NCBI GenBank assembly: GCA_015062205.1
Contig: SUVB01000007.1
Coordinates: 1 to 64,000 of the forward strand
Source: Desulfovibrio desulfuricans
Lineage (GTDB): Bacteria; Desulfobacterota; Desulfovibrionia; Desulfovibrionales; Desulfovibrionaceae
Length of the DNA stretch: 64,000 bases
Direction of reading: 5' to 3'
Below are positions 36,143 through 44,289 of this stretch, piece after piece. The number at the start of each line of letters is the position of its first letter. Position 1 is the first letter of the stretch. The notes under the pieces are model-generated. The model was not told the origin of the DNA. It did no database searches and saw only the letters and a program-made list of their open reading frames with translations. A program made the translations under genes and the position numbers.

Positions 36143-36170
36143 GGCGGGGCGGAATTTCCGCCCCGCCTTT
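36143..36170 (+). terminator. Terminator downstream of the sigma-28 small gene
   Basis: GGCGGGGCGG-type stem 36143-36152 pairs with 36158-36167 around AATTT and is followed by TTT. Confidence 0.65.
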
Positions 36171-36282
36171 GTATTGTGAGCCCCCGTACGGCCTCAGAAC
36201 TGCCCTGTGCCGTGCGGCCCACCTCCCCGGCGGACCGCACGGGGCTGCGGCGAGGAAAAACGCTGCGCGGCCGGTCAGCAAG

Positions 36283-36329
36283 AAAAACGACAAGGATACA
36301 CGGAAGCGTCGTGTATCCTTGTCGTTTTT
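36283..36329 (-). terminator. Terminator of the tRNA-His/tRNA-Pro operon (bidirectional)
   Basis: A perfect 20-bp stem: 36283-36302 pairs with 36310-36329 around a 7-base loop. The five A residues on the left arm give the T-run on the minus strand and T residues on the right arm give one on the plus strand, so it can work in both directions. Confidence 0.85.
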
Positions 36330-36332
36330 TAT

Positions 36333-36409
<77 letters not shown>

Positions 36410-36449
36410 TAAAAAAACCCGCGCCAAGGCAGCGCGGGGGAAGGGCAGA

Positions 36450-36526
36450 TGGGGCGAAAGGTGGGACTTGAACCCACGGCCACCTGGGCCACAACCAGGT
36501 GCTCTGCCAACTGAGCTACTTCCGCC
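36450..36526 (-). tRNA. tRNA-His(GTG)
   Basis: 77 bases on the minus strand with anticodon GTG in the loop TTGTGGC. The extra 5' G (G-1) typical of tRNA-His is encoded and pairs with C73, one G-U pair lies in the acceptor stem, the T-loop is GTTCAAGTC, and CCA is encoded. Confidence 0.95.
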
Positions 36527-36537
36527 ACAGGCTTAGG

Positions 36538-36566
36538 CTTATACGTAGTATGGCGCGTCTTGGCAA
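36538..36566 (-). promoter_or_regulatory. Promoter of the tRNA operon
   Basis: On the minus strand TTGCCA (36561-36566) and TATAAG (36538-36543) are 17 bases apart, with the tRNA-His 5' end 11 bases downstream of the -10. Confidence 0.65.
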
Positions 36567-36709
36567 GTTTTTTTTCAGGCATGTACTCTGGATTTTATCT
36601 AGAAAACAGCCTAGACTGCCTTGATTCGGCGGCGCACGCGACCGCCCTCGCCAACGGCGTGTTGCGGCGACAACATCACGCGCGGCATCAACTCTCTTTG
36701 GGGACGGAC

Positions 36710-37960
36710 ATGGACAAACTGGTTATTGAAGGCGGCGTGCCGCTGACCGGCGGCATTGACGTCAGCGGCTCGAAAAACGCGGCCCTGCCCATTCTTTTTG
36801 CCTGCATTCTGCTGTCGGAGCCTTTTACCGTCACCAACGTGCCCGACCTGCGCGACATCCACACCACAATCAGGCTGCTGAACATGCTGGGCTGCGCCTG
36901 CTCCTATGAGGATCACCGCGTGCAGGTGCAGCCCGGCGACCTGCTGCCGGAAGCGCCTTACGACCTTGTGCGCACCATGCGGGCCTCGGTGCTCTGCCTC
37001 GGCCCGTTGCTAGCGCGCATCGGCAAGGCCCGCGTGGCCCTGCCCGGCGGCTGCGCCATCGGGGCGCGCCCGGTGGACCAGCATCTCAAGGGGCTGGAAC
37101 TCATGGGCGCGAGCTTCCAGCTGGAGGAAGGCTATATCATCGGCCGCTGCCGCCGCCTGAAGGGCGCGCACGTCACCTTTGACATGCCCACCGTGGGCGG
37201 CACGGAAAATCTGCTGATGGCCGCGTCCCTCGCGGAGGGGGAAACCGTGTTGGAAAACGCCGCCCGCGAGCCGGAAATCGTTGACCTGGCGAATTTTCTG
37301 CGCGCCTGCGGGGCCAGAATCGAAGGGCACGGCACCCCGGTCATCCGCATCCAGGGGGTCGATTCGCTGCACGACGGCCAGTACGCCGTCATGCCCGACC
37401 GCATTGAGGCGGGCACCTTCATCGTGGCCGCCGGCATCACCGGCGGCGAACTGCTGTTGCGCAACTGCCCGTTTCAGGAGTTGGAATCCGTGGTGCGCAA
37501 GTTGCACAGCATGGGCATGGAAATCAGCGAAACGCCGGAAGGCGTGCTGGCCCGCTGCGCCGGCCCGCTGCGCGGCACAGACGTGAAAACCCAGCCCTAT
37601 CCCGGCTTTCCCACGGATATGCAGGCCCAGATCATGGCGCTTATGTGCCTTGCGGACGGGGCCAGCGTGGTGGAGGAAAGCATTTTTGAAAACCGCTTCA
37701 TGCACGTGCTCGAACTGATGCGCATGGGGGCGCAGATCAAGGTCTCCGGGCATACGGCCATGGTGCGCGGCGTGCAGCGGCTGACCGGCGCGCCCGTCAT
37801 GGCGTCCGATTTGCGGGCCAGCGCGTCGCTGGTGCTGGCCGGACTGGCCGCGCGGGGCGTTACCGAGGTGCGCCGCATCTACCATCTGGATCGCGGGTAC
37901 GAGCGCATCGAACACAAGCTGACGGCCGTGGGCGCGCGCATCCGGCGGGAACAGGAGTAG
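36710..37960 (+). CDS. murA: UDP-N-acetylglucosamine 1-carboxyvinyltransferase
   Basis: 416 residues. It has the N-terminal [14 protein letters not shown] with the catalytic-site lysine/asparagine pair, the active-site loop [16 protein letters not shown] with Cys115 (the fosfomycin target), and [16 protein letters not shown]. MurA transfers enolpyruvate to UDP-GlcNAc, the first step of peptidoglycan synthesis. The ATG at 36710 begins the family alignment ([12 protein letters not shown]) after GGGGAC; the frame is open upstream without similarity. Confidence 0.96.
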   Translation: MDKLVIEGGVPLTGGIDVSGSKNAALPILFACILLSEPFTVTNVPDLRDIHTTIRLLNMLGCACSYEDHRVQVQPGDLLPEAPYDLVRTMRASVLCLGPLLARIGKARVALPGGCAIGARPVDQHLKGLELMGASFQLEEGYIIGRCRRLKGAHVTFDMPTVGGTENLLMAASLAEGETVLENAAREPEIVDLANFLRACGARIEGHGTPVIRIQGVDSLHDGQYAVMPDRIEAGTFIVAAGITGGELLLRNCPFQELESVVRKLHSMGMEISETPEGVLARCAGPLRGTDVKTQPYPGFPTDMQAQIMALMCLADGASVVEESIFENRFMHVLELMRMGAQIKVSGHTAMVRGVQRLTGAPVMASDLRASASLVLAGLAARGVTEVRRIYHLDRGYERIEHKLTAVGARIRREQE

Positions 37961-37975
37961 CCGGAGCTGTCGGCC

Positions 37976-37997
37976 GTGCCGGAACATGTTCCGGCAC
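37976..37997 (+). repeat. 22-bp perfect palindrome after murA
   Basis: GTGCCGGAACA followed by TGTTCCGGCAC, 15 bases past the murA stop. There is no T-run. It could be a hairpin 3' end or a binding site. Confidence 0.45.
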
Positions 37998-38154
37998 GCG
38001 TCGGGATGCAGCGTGCCGGGCCGTCCTTCCGGAGTCTGTTCCCCGAAGGCCGCGCCTTGCTGTTGTCCCTGTCGTTGCGTATAAGAAAAGTGTCGCCCTG
38101 CGGGACGTTCCGGCGCAGGAGGCGGCGAACGCCATACCGGCCTTGGGAGGCCCC

Positions 38155-38811
38155 ATGCAAAGACTGACCCCTGTTCTGCTGCTGTTGCTCGCCGTGGCGG
38201 CGCTCAACGGCTGCGCATATTCCGTCTATGACGACCAGCGGCTTATGGGCACCATGTCCACCGACAAGAAACTTGCAACGAAAATAAAAACCGCCCTGCT
38301 CAACGAGAGTGTTCCCGGCGGCTGGGAAATTGCGGTGTACAGCTTTTACGGGCATGTGTTCCTGATCGGCGAGGCGCCTGAAAACATGCAGGAAAAGGCC
38401 GTCACCATCGCCCGGCGCTACAAGCCGCGTTCCGTCACGCCGCACTGGTTCACCAAGGCGAAAAGCGACACCGGCAACTTTGTGCTGGCCACCAAGCTGC
38501 GCACGGAACTCATTGGAACCAAGGGCCTTTCGTCGACACGCATAGAGACGGAAGTCAACGCCGGGCGCGTGGTGCTGCTGGGCGTGGTGCAGGATGAGCA
38601 CGAAAAACAGCTGGCCATTGAAGCCGCCCGCAGGGTGGAAGGCGTCGCCACGGTGACGAGTTATCTCATGCTGCCGCAAAAGGCGGGCCAGATAGATGAC
38701 TTCCGGGAAGAACGGGTCGAGGGCACAGCGCCCGGAAGCGGCGCTTCCTCCGGTCCGGTCACGCCCGCAGGAACCGATTCCGGCGGCGTGGAGAGCCGCA
38801 ACCTGCCGTAA
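38155..38811 (+). CDS. BON-domain lipoprotein (OsmY/DolP-like)
   Basis: 218 residues. The signal peptide ends in a lipobox LNGC, so the mature protein should be lipid-anchored in the envelope. Two BON domains follow: LATKIKTALLNESVPGGWEIAVYSFYGHVFLIGEA and VLATKLRTELIGTKGLSSTRIETEVNAGRVVLLGVVQDEHEKQLAIEAARRVEGVATV. The C-terminal 35 residues are Gly/Ser/Pro-rich and disordered. Dual-BON lipoproteins such as DolP act in outer-membrane integrity and protein assembly. GGGAGG precedes the ATG. Confidence 0.9.
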   Translation: MQRLTPVLLLLLAVAALNGCAYSVYDDQRLMGTMSTDKKLATKIKTALLNESVPGGWEIAVYSFYGHVFLIGEAPENMQEKAVTIARRYKPRSVTPHWFTKAKSDTGNFVLATKLRTELIGTKGLSSTRIETEVNAGRVVLLGVVQDEHEKQLAIEAARRVEGVATVTSYLMLPQKAGQIDDFREERVEGTAPGSGASSGPVTPAGTDSGGVESRNLP

Positions 38812-38875
38812 TCCGCAAACGGCTCCGGAAGGCCCGATGCGCGCTCTGCGGCTGCCCGTGCGGCCGTCGGACGCG

Positions 38876-39391
38876 TCAGCGGCGCAGCTGCCGTGCGCGC
38901 TCCAGCATCCGTATGCCCAAACGGCGCGCTGTCGGGTTCAATTCGGCAGCCTGCCCGGCCGGGCCGTCGCATGCGCTGCGCAGCAGAGCGGTCACCGCGT
39001 CCAGGGCTTCTTCCACGCTGTCCGTCCAGGCGTCCACCGCCCCGTGCAGCATGAGGCCCGGCCCTTCCAGCGGTCCGCGGATGCCCAGCACGGGCACGCC
39101 CGCACCGGAGGCCAGCCCCACTTCCACACCGGCATCCTGGCCGGACGCGCCGAAATAGATGACCAGGTCCGCCGTCAGGCAGGCCTTGCGGCAGAAGGCG
39201 AAGACGGAACCGCCGTCGCGGTCCGTATCCATCCAGATGCGTCGTTCCGCCGGGGTCAGGCCGGGGGGCGGCACGGCCTTGTCTGTCCAGTCCAGCAGGC
39301 GGCAGCCCAGCCTCTGCAGTTCGCGTCCGAGCAGACGCACGCCGTGTTTGTGCTTGAACGATCCGGCGATGTAGATGGTCAGGGAAGACAT
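38876..39391 (-). CDS. Nucleoside 2-deoxyribosyltransferase-like protein
   Basis: 171 residues. The order IYIAGSFKHKHGVRLLGRELQRLG...DTDRDGGSVFAFCRKACLTADLVIYFGASGQDAGVEVGLASGAGVPVLGI matches the flavodoxin-like fold of nucleoside 2-deoxyribosyltransferases, with a glutamate in the EVGLA helix where the nucleophile lies in that family. The ATG at 39391 has AAAGGAA upstream. True function is unproven; related proteins in Desulfovibrio are often annotated only as hypothetical. It lies 122 bases after cobO on the same strand. Confidence 0.65.
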   Translation of the reverse strand: MSSLTIYIAGSFKHKHGVRLLGRELQRLGCRLLDWTDKAVPPPGLTPAERRIWMDTDRDGGSVFAFCRKACLTADLVIYFGASGQDAGVEVGLASGAGVPVLGIRGPLEGPGLMLHGAVDAWTDSVEEALDAVTALLRSACDGPAGQAAELNPTARRLGIRMLERARQLRR

Positions 39392-39440
39392 GTCATTCCT
39401 TTCTATACCCGGTCGAACGTCTTCGGCAGCGGTTGCGGCC

Positions 39441-39480
39441 CTTCGCGGCGGGCGCAAAAAAGGGCCTCGCCCGCGCGAAG
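39441..39480 (-). terminator. Hairpin after cobO
   Basis: CTTCGCG (39441-39447) pairs with CGCGAAG (39474-39480), continued by a 5-bp helix with one bulge; the loop contains a run of six T residues on the minus strand, also preceded by a short GGGC/GCCC stem. Likely termination between cobO and the deoxyribosyltransferase-like gene. Confidence 0.4.
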
Positions 39481-39513
39481 CCGGCGGCATGGCTCCCGCG
39501 GCAGTCTCGGCCG

Positions 39514-40017
39514 TCAGAATTCAATGCCGGGCGCGGCCTTGACGCCCTGCCGCCAGGGGTGCTTGATTTCCGTCATTGAGGTCACGAGGTCGGCCGTCTC
39601 TACCAGCCAGCCCGGCGCGTTGCGGCCGGAAAGAACAAGGTGGCGGTCGTTGCGGCGGGCCAGCGCCAGCAGCGCCTCCAGTTCCTCCCGCATGAGGATG
39701 CCTGCGTCCAGCGCATAGAGCGCCTCGTCCAGCACCACCATGTCCGCGTCCGCCAGCCGGTCCCGCGCCCAGGCCAGCACTTTGAGGGCCGCCTCCCTGT
39801 GCGCGGGCCGCTCCGCCTCGCGGCGCAAAAAGCCGGGCCCGCCCGCCAGAAAGCGCACCCCCGGCAGGCGGGTCAGCATGGCCTGTTCCCCGGCTTGGCC
39901 GTCGCGTTTCATGAACTGCCCGAAGGCCACGGCCATGCCCTGGCCGAGGGCCCGCACGGTCTGTCCCACGCAGGCGCTGGTCTTGCCCTTGCCGTCGCCG
40001 GTGTAGACGAGAATCAT
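39514..40017 (-). CDS. cobO: Cob(I)yrinic acid a,c-diamide adenosyltransferase
   Basis: 167 residues of the CobO/BtuR type. The P-loop GDGKGKT is at residues 7-13, followed by VGQTVRALGQGMAVAFGQFMK and the acidic segment ADMVVLDEALYALDAGIL; the family pattern RHLVLSGRNAPGWLVETADLVTSM is complete. It adds the adenosyl group to cobalt of corrin intermediates using ATP. The ATG overlaps the TGA of amrS, so the two are coupled. Other cobalamin genes are at 16 kb and 50-53 kb. Confidence 0.93.
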   Translation of the reverse strand: MILVYTGDGKGKTSACVGQTVRALGQGMAVAFGQFMKRDGQAGEQAMLTRLPGVRFLAGGPGFLRREAERPAHREAALKVLAWARDRLADADMVVLDEALYALDAGILMREELEALLALARRNDRHLVLSGRNAPGWLVETADLVTSMTEIKHPWRQGVKAAPGIEF

Positions 40018-41021
40018 AGCTTCCAGATGCCGGGCAAGGTCGTCCCGCAGGAGGGGCATGTGCCGGAAGCGCCGGAGATGCGCGCCTCATATCCCTCGCG
40101 CCGGATGACCGACGCCCCGCACTGCGGGCAGAAGGTCGTGGAACCCACGGCGCTGCGCACATTGCCGACGTAGACGAAATGCAGCCCGGCCTCCCGCCCT
40201 ATGCGCCAGGCTTCCTCCAGCTTGGGCAGGGGCGTGGCGGGGTAGTCGGCCATGAGGTAGGCCCCGTGGAAGGCGGAAATGTGCCACGGCGTCTCCGCGC
40301 CCAGTTCGTCATGGATGAAGGCGGCCAGGGCCTTCAGTTCTCCGGCGGAGTCGTTGACGCCGGGAATGACCAGGGTGGTCACCTCCAGCCACCAGCCCAG
40401 TGCCCTGATGGCCTTGAGGTTGTCCAGCACCGGCTGCAGGCGCGCCCCGCAATACTTGGCGTAAAATTCTTCGCTGAAGCCCTTGAGGTCCACATTGGCC
40501 GCGCAGATATTGGCGCTCAGCGCCTTCAGGCAGTCCTGCGACATGAAGCCGTTGCTCACCAGCACGCTGGGCAGCCCCCTGGCCTTGGCCTGGCGTGCCG
40601 TTTCGTAGACAAGCTCGAAAAACACCGTCGGTTCGTTGTAGGTGAACGCCAGGGAACGCGCATGGTTGGTCACGGCCAGCGACACCAGATCTTCCGAGGT
40701 GACGCGCCTGCCCGGCACCACGCCGCTCTCGGGCACCTGCGAGATATTGCTGTTCTGGCAGAACCGGCAGGAAAAGTTGCAGCCCGCGCTGCCCACGGAA
40801 AAGATTTTCGTGCCGGGCAGGAAATGGTACAGGGGCTTTTTTTCCACCGGGTCCATGCCCACGGCCGTCGCAACCCCGTTGACCAGTGAAACCAGCCCGC
40901 CGCGCAGGTTGACGCGCACACCGCAGCGGCCCTTGCCTCCCTTGCGGATGCGGCAGCGGTGCGCGCAGAGGCGACAGCTTACGGAGCCGTCAGCATTGGG
41001 AGACCAAAGCATTGCCTGCAT
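40014..41021 (-). CDS. amrS: AmmeMemoRadiSam system radical SAM enzyme
   Basis: 335 residues. The N-terminal cysteine set C16, C19, C23, C33 is followed by the radical-SAM CNFSCRFCQNSN with C81, C85, C88, and the protein ends in a zinc-ribbon-like CPQCG...CPSCG. Motifs SLAFTYNEPTVFFEL and HISAFHGAYLMADYPATP are typical of AmrS. The enzyme is linked with AmmeMemo proteins (AMMECR1 and Memo), which are not in the window. Its start is one base after the stop of the Pro-rich secreted protein gene, so translation is coupled. Confidence 0.9.
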   Translation of the reverse strand: MQAMLWSPNADGSVSCRLCAHRCRIRKGGKGRCGVRVNLRGGLVSLVNGVATAVGMDPVEKKPLYHFLPGTKIFSVGSAGCNFSCRFCQNSNISQVPESGVVPGRRVTSEDLVSLAVTNHARSLAFTYNEPTVFFELVYETARQAKARGLPSVLVSNGFMSQDCLKALSANICAANVDLKGFSEEFYAKYCGARLQPVLDNLKAIRALGWWLEVTTLVIPGVNDSAGELKALAAFIHDELGAETPWHISAFHGAYLMADYPATPLPKLEEAWRIGREAGLHFVYVGNVRSAVGSTTFCPQCGASVIRREGYEARISGASGTCPSCGTTLPGIWKL

Positions 41022-41022
41022 G

Positions 41023-41901
41023 CTACCACCCCCGGCGCCGGTCATGGGCGGCGCGCTCCGTATCCCGGGATGCGTGGCGGTGCGGCCGGGGCGGATCGTG
41101 CCGCGCCCCCGGATGCCTGCCGTGCCCGCCAAAAACGGGAAGCCCGCCGTTATGGGGCCAATAGCCGGGCACGCCGCCGAACCAGCCGGGATAGAGCTGC
41201 GGGGCCACGATGACAGTGCCGTAATCCCGAGCGGCCGGGGGCGGAGGCGGCAGGACGGATGTGACGATATCGCCGGTGCGCGGGTCGCGCATGTGGCGCA
41301 CATGCCCCCTGCTTTCAAAATGGCTGCCTTCCAGCCGTGAGGTGCCGTACAGAATATCCCCCTCTTCCGGCACGCCCGCGTACAGGCCGGGGGAAGGCGC
41401 GCTCTGCGCGCGGCCCGGCGCAGCAGCGGAAGGCCTTTCTCCGGCGGGCGGCAGCGCCGGGGGCAAAAGCCCCGCATTTTCGCCTGTGGCGGGAGCGGCC
41501 TCCGGCGCGGCATCCGTGCGGGCGCGCGCCCGCAGCTGTTCCACGGCCTGGGAATAGGGCACAGCGCCCCCCTGCGGACCGGGGCGGGATTGCAGCGCAG
41601 GCGCGCCCAATGCGGCTCCGCCCCGTGCGACCGAAGAAGGTGCGGACGGGAGGGATGCGGCCTGCGCGCTTCCGGCAGGCGTGGGCCCGTCCGCCGCCTG
41701 CGGCGTGTCCTGCGTTGCAGCGGGCGGTTCCTGCACGGCCGGGGGGAGCGTCAGCCGCCGCGTGGTCTGTTCCGGCAGGGGAGGGGCGAGATGCGCGCCC
41801 GAGGCCGGGGCGCGGTACTCCCCGCCGCCGGCAGCACCCCCGACGCACGGCAGAATGAGAACGGCGGCCATGCAGAGGCATGGAACGACAATGCTGCGCA
41901 T
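41023..41901 (-). CDS. Proline-rich secreted protein of unknown function
   Basis: 292 residues. A signal peptide (MRSIVVPCLCMAAVLILPCVGGAAG) is followed by a low-complexity Ala/Pro/Gly-rich region of about 170 residues, then a more ordered patch (GDILYGTSRLEGSHFESRGHVRHMRDPRTGDIVTSVLPPPP) and a tail rich in Gly, His, Pro and Arg. I do not recognise a family. AAGGAG precedes the ATG at 41901. It is the first gene of an operon with amrS and cobO, which is an odd combination. A GCCGATAA element about 115 bases upstream may link it to sigma-28. Confidence 0.65.
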   Translation of the reverse strand: MRSIVVPCLCMAAVLILPCVGGAAGGGEYRAPASGAHLAPPLPEQTTRRLTLPPAVQEPPAATQDTPQAADGPTPAGSAQAASLPSAPSSVARGGAALGAPALQSRPGPQGGAVPYSQAVEQLRARARTDAAPEAAPATGENAGLLPPALPPAGERPSAAAPGRAQSAPSPGLYAGVPEEGDILYGTSRLEGSHFESRGHVRHMRDPRTGDIVTSVLPPPPPAARDYGTVIVAPQLYPGWFGGVPGYWPHNGGLPVFGGHGRHPGARHDPPRPHRHASRDTERAAHDRRRGW

Positions 41902-42015
41902 AGAAACTCCTTTTCCCCTCCGGGCCATCGTACCAGCGGCGGGCGAACGGGTCCATATGAAAAATATCCCCGGCCCGCGTTCCCGCGCAAAGCCCGGGCT
42001 GCAACCCTGCAGGTC

Positions 42016-42042
42016 TTATCGGCCCGAAGTTGAAAAATCTCA
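42016..42042 (-). promoter_or_regulatory. Possible sigma-28 site upstream of the Pro-rich gene
   Basis: On the minus strand GCCGATAA (42016-42023) is exact, with the flank GGGCCGATAAGAC also seen at 35507-35519. The -35 position reads TGAG instead of TAAA, so it is weak. Confidence 0.3.
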
Positions 42043-42097
42043 TGTGGCGATGGCAGGGCGCACGGCGTCCCGGCCCTGTTCCGAAGCAAAAAGACGC

Positions 42098-42126
42098 TTG
42101 GGGTTTGCCGCAACATGTGCTATCCA
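42098..42126 (+). promoter_or_regulatory. Possible purM promoter
   Basis: TTGGGG (42098-42103), 17 bases, TATCCA (42121-42126), with TGC directly before the -10 as an extended element. It is 25 bases upstream of the ATG. Confidence 0.3.
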
Positions 42127-42150
42127 GTACCGAGCCAAAGGAGGCGACGG

Positions 42151-43203
42151 ATGTCCAGCGAGCGCGCAAAAGCCTATACGCAGGCAGGCGTTGACATTGA
42201 AGCGGGCAACGCCCTGGTTTCCCGCATCAAGACTCTGGTGCAGGGCACGCACACCCGGGGCGTCATTTCGGACATCGGCGGTTTCGGCGGCCTGTTCCGG
42301 CCCGACCTCAGCGGCATGGATGACCCGGTGCTGGTGTCGTCCACCGACGGCGTGGGCACCAAGCTCAAGCTGGCCTTTGCCTGCAACAAACACGATACCG
42401 TGGGCATCGACCTGGTGGCCATGAGCGTCAACGACATTCTGGTGCAGGGCGCGACGCCGCTGTTCTTCCTTGACTATTTTGCCACCGGCAAGCTGGATGT
42501 CGACACGGCGCATACCGTCGTCAGCGGCGTGGCCGAGGGCTGCCGTCAGGCCGGCTGCGCCCTGCTGGGCGGCGAAACCGCCGAAATGCCCGACATGTAC
42601 GCCCCCGGCGAGTACGATCTGGCCGGGTTCTGCGTGGGCATTGTGGACAATGCCCGACTCATCGACGGCTCCACCATCCAGGTGGGGGACAAGCTCGTCG
42701 GCATTGCCTCTTCCGGCCTGCACTCCAACGGCTATTCGCTGGCCCGCAAGGTTCTGGCCGAACGCGGCCTCAAGCCGGACGATCCCTTCCCCGGCGAGGA
42801 GGGCGTCAGCGTCTGCGAGGTCATGCTGCGGCCCACCATCATCTATGTGGAGGCGGTGCGCCAGCTGCTGCGCGACATGAACGTGAAGGGCATGGCCCAC
42901 ATCACCGGCGGCGGCTTTTACGACAATATCCCGCGCGTGCTGCCCGCCCAGGTGGAGGCGCGGGTCAACTTCGGCAGCTGGACCATGCCCGCCGTGTTCA
43001 ACTGGCTCAAGGAGGCGGGCGGGCTCTCCTGGCCGGAAATGCTGCAGATCTTCAACGGCGGCATCGGCTATGTGCTGGTGCTGCCGCCCGATCAGACCGA
43101 GGAAGCCATCGGCCGCATCCGGGCCTTCAATCTGGAGGCTTGGCATATCGGCGATATCACCCGCCGTACGCCTGACGGCGAGCAGGTGGTCATCAATTTC
43201 TGA
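42151..43203 (+). CDS. purM: Phosphoribosylformylglycinamidine cyclo-ligase
   Basis: 350 residues. AAAGGAGG precedes the ATG. Conserved segments include AGVDIEAGNALVSRIK, LVSSTDGVGTKLKLA, GIDLVAMSVNDILVQGATPLFFLDYFATG, GETAEMPDMY and SSGLHSNGYSLAR, plus HITGGGFYDNIPR. PurM (AIR synthetase) closes the imidazole ring in purine synthesis with ATP. It stands alone, convergent with the M23 peptidase gene. Confidence 0.96.
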   Translation: MSSERAKAYTQAGVDIEAGNALVSRIKTLVQGTHTRGVISDIGGFGGLFRPDLSGMDDPVLVSSTDGVGTKLKLAFACNKHDTVGIDLVAMSVNDILVQGATPLFFLDYFATGKLDVDTAHTVVSGVAEGCRQAGCALLGGETAEMPDMYAPGEYDLAGFCVGIVDNARLIDGSTIQVGDKLVGIASSGLHSNGYSLARKVLAERGLKPDDPFPGEEGVSVCEVMLRPTIIYVEAVRQLLRDMNVKGMAHITGGGFYDNIPRVLPAQVEARVNFGSWTMPAVFNWLKEAGGLSWPEMLQIFNGGIGYVLVLPPDQTEEAIGRIRAFNLEAWHIGDITRRTPDGEQVVINF

Positions 43204-43250
43204 CGCCCGTGCCGCCTCCGCTGCAGGACTGCGGCCCGGCAGGGCAGCAA

Positions 43251-43289
43251 CGGCAGCCCCGGTCCGTTGGGATCGGGGCTGCCGTCTTC
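43251..43289 (+). terminator. purM terminator
   Basis: CGGCAGCCCC (43251-43260) pairs with GGGGCTGCCG (43275-43284), followed by TCTTCC. It is 48 bases after the stop; the T-run is short. Confidence 0.5.
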
Positions 43290-43357
43290 CGGGGGCGTCC
43301 TTCTCCGGGACGCCCCAATACGGCTCGCGCTGCGGCCGCGCCGGAGGCGGCGAAGGC

Positions 43358-44254
43358 TCACTCGAGAATGTAGCGCATGGGGTCCACGGGCACGCCGTTG
43401 AGGCGCACTTCATAGTGCAGGTGGGGGCCTGTGGTGCGGCCGGTCATGCCTATATAGCCGATGACCTCGCCGCGCTTCACCCATTTGCCGACGGTGACGG
43501 CGCAGCGTTGCATGTGCCCGTACTTGGTGACGATGCCGCCGCCGTGGTTGATCTCCACACTGATGCCGTACGCGCCGTCGGGGCCGGCCAGGGTCACGCT
43601 GCCCTGGGCCGGCGCGATAATGGGCGTCCCGACGCGGTTGGTGATGTCCAGTCCCTTGTGGAAGTGCCCGCGCCCGTTGCCGAACAGCGAGGCGCGCCAG
43701 CCGAACCCGGAAGACACAAAGCCCGTCACGGGCCAGATGGCGGGCATGGAGGCAAGCGCGTCGCGGTTTCCGCGCAGGGCCAGCAGCAGATCCTGTTGCC
43801 GCACCTCCTCCAGCCGCGCGGCTTCGGAAAGACGGTCAAGAAACTCCTGCATCTTGCGGGCCGCCAACTCCTGACGGTGCAGGGGCAGGTAGGTGCGGGA
43901 GAAGTCGTCCAGCCTTTCGCCGCCCACTTCCGTCGGGTCCTGCTCCATGTTCATCATGATGCGCAGCTTGTCGTCAAAGCTCCGCACGCGTTCCAGATCG
44001 CGCCCCACCTGTGTGACGCGCTCCGTCAGGTGCATGAAGCGGCGGCGTTGCTCCTCGACGGTGCGGGTGGCATTGCGCAGGTCTTCCTCCAGGCGGCGTG
44101 ATTCCAGCCAGCTGTGCGTCAGCCAGATATTGAGAGCCGCCAGCGCCGGCACAAGCGCGCAGAACGCAAGGCAGAGCCAGCCGCGCACGCGCAGGTTGCG
44201 GCTGCCGCTGCGGCCTTCCCTGAAGATGACAATATGGTATTTGCCGAAAAGCAT
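43358..44254 (-). CDS. M23 family metallopeptidase (peptidoglycan hydrolase)
   Basis: 298 residues. A short cytoplasmic tail, one membrane segment (residues 27-45) and a coiled coil of about 90 residues lead to a LytM/M23 domain with the zinc ligands HFHKGLDI and GPHLHYEV and the catalytic region GGIVTKYGHMQ. It should cleave peptidoglycan cross-bridges from the periplasm, or act as an EnvC-like activator if inactive; all expected zinc residues are present. It is 35 bases downstream of the TtcA-like gene on the same strand. Confidence 0.9.
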   Translation of the reverse strand: MLFGKYHIVIFREGRSGSRNLRVRGWLCLAFCALVPALAALNIWLTHSWLESRRLEEDLRNATRTVEEQRRRFMHLTERVTQVGRDLERVRSFDDKLRIMMNMEQDPTEVGGERLDDFSRTYLPLHRQELAARKMQEFLDRLSEAARLEEVRQQDLLLALRGNRDALASMPAIWPVTGFVSSGFGWRASLFGNGRGHFHKGLDITNRVGTPIIAPAQGSVTLAGPDGAYGISVEINHGGGIVTKYGHMQRCAVTVGKWVKRGEVIGYIGMTGRTTGPHLHYEVRLNGVPVDPMRYILE

Positions 44255-44289
44255 GAAGACAGCATGTTACGGCCAGGCGGCAACAGGTG

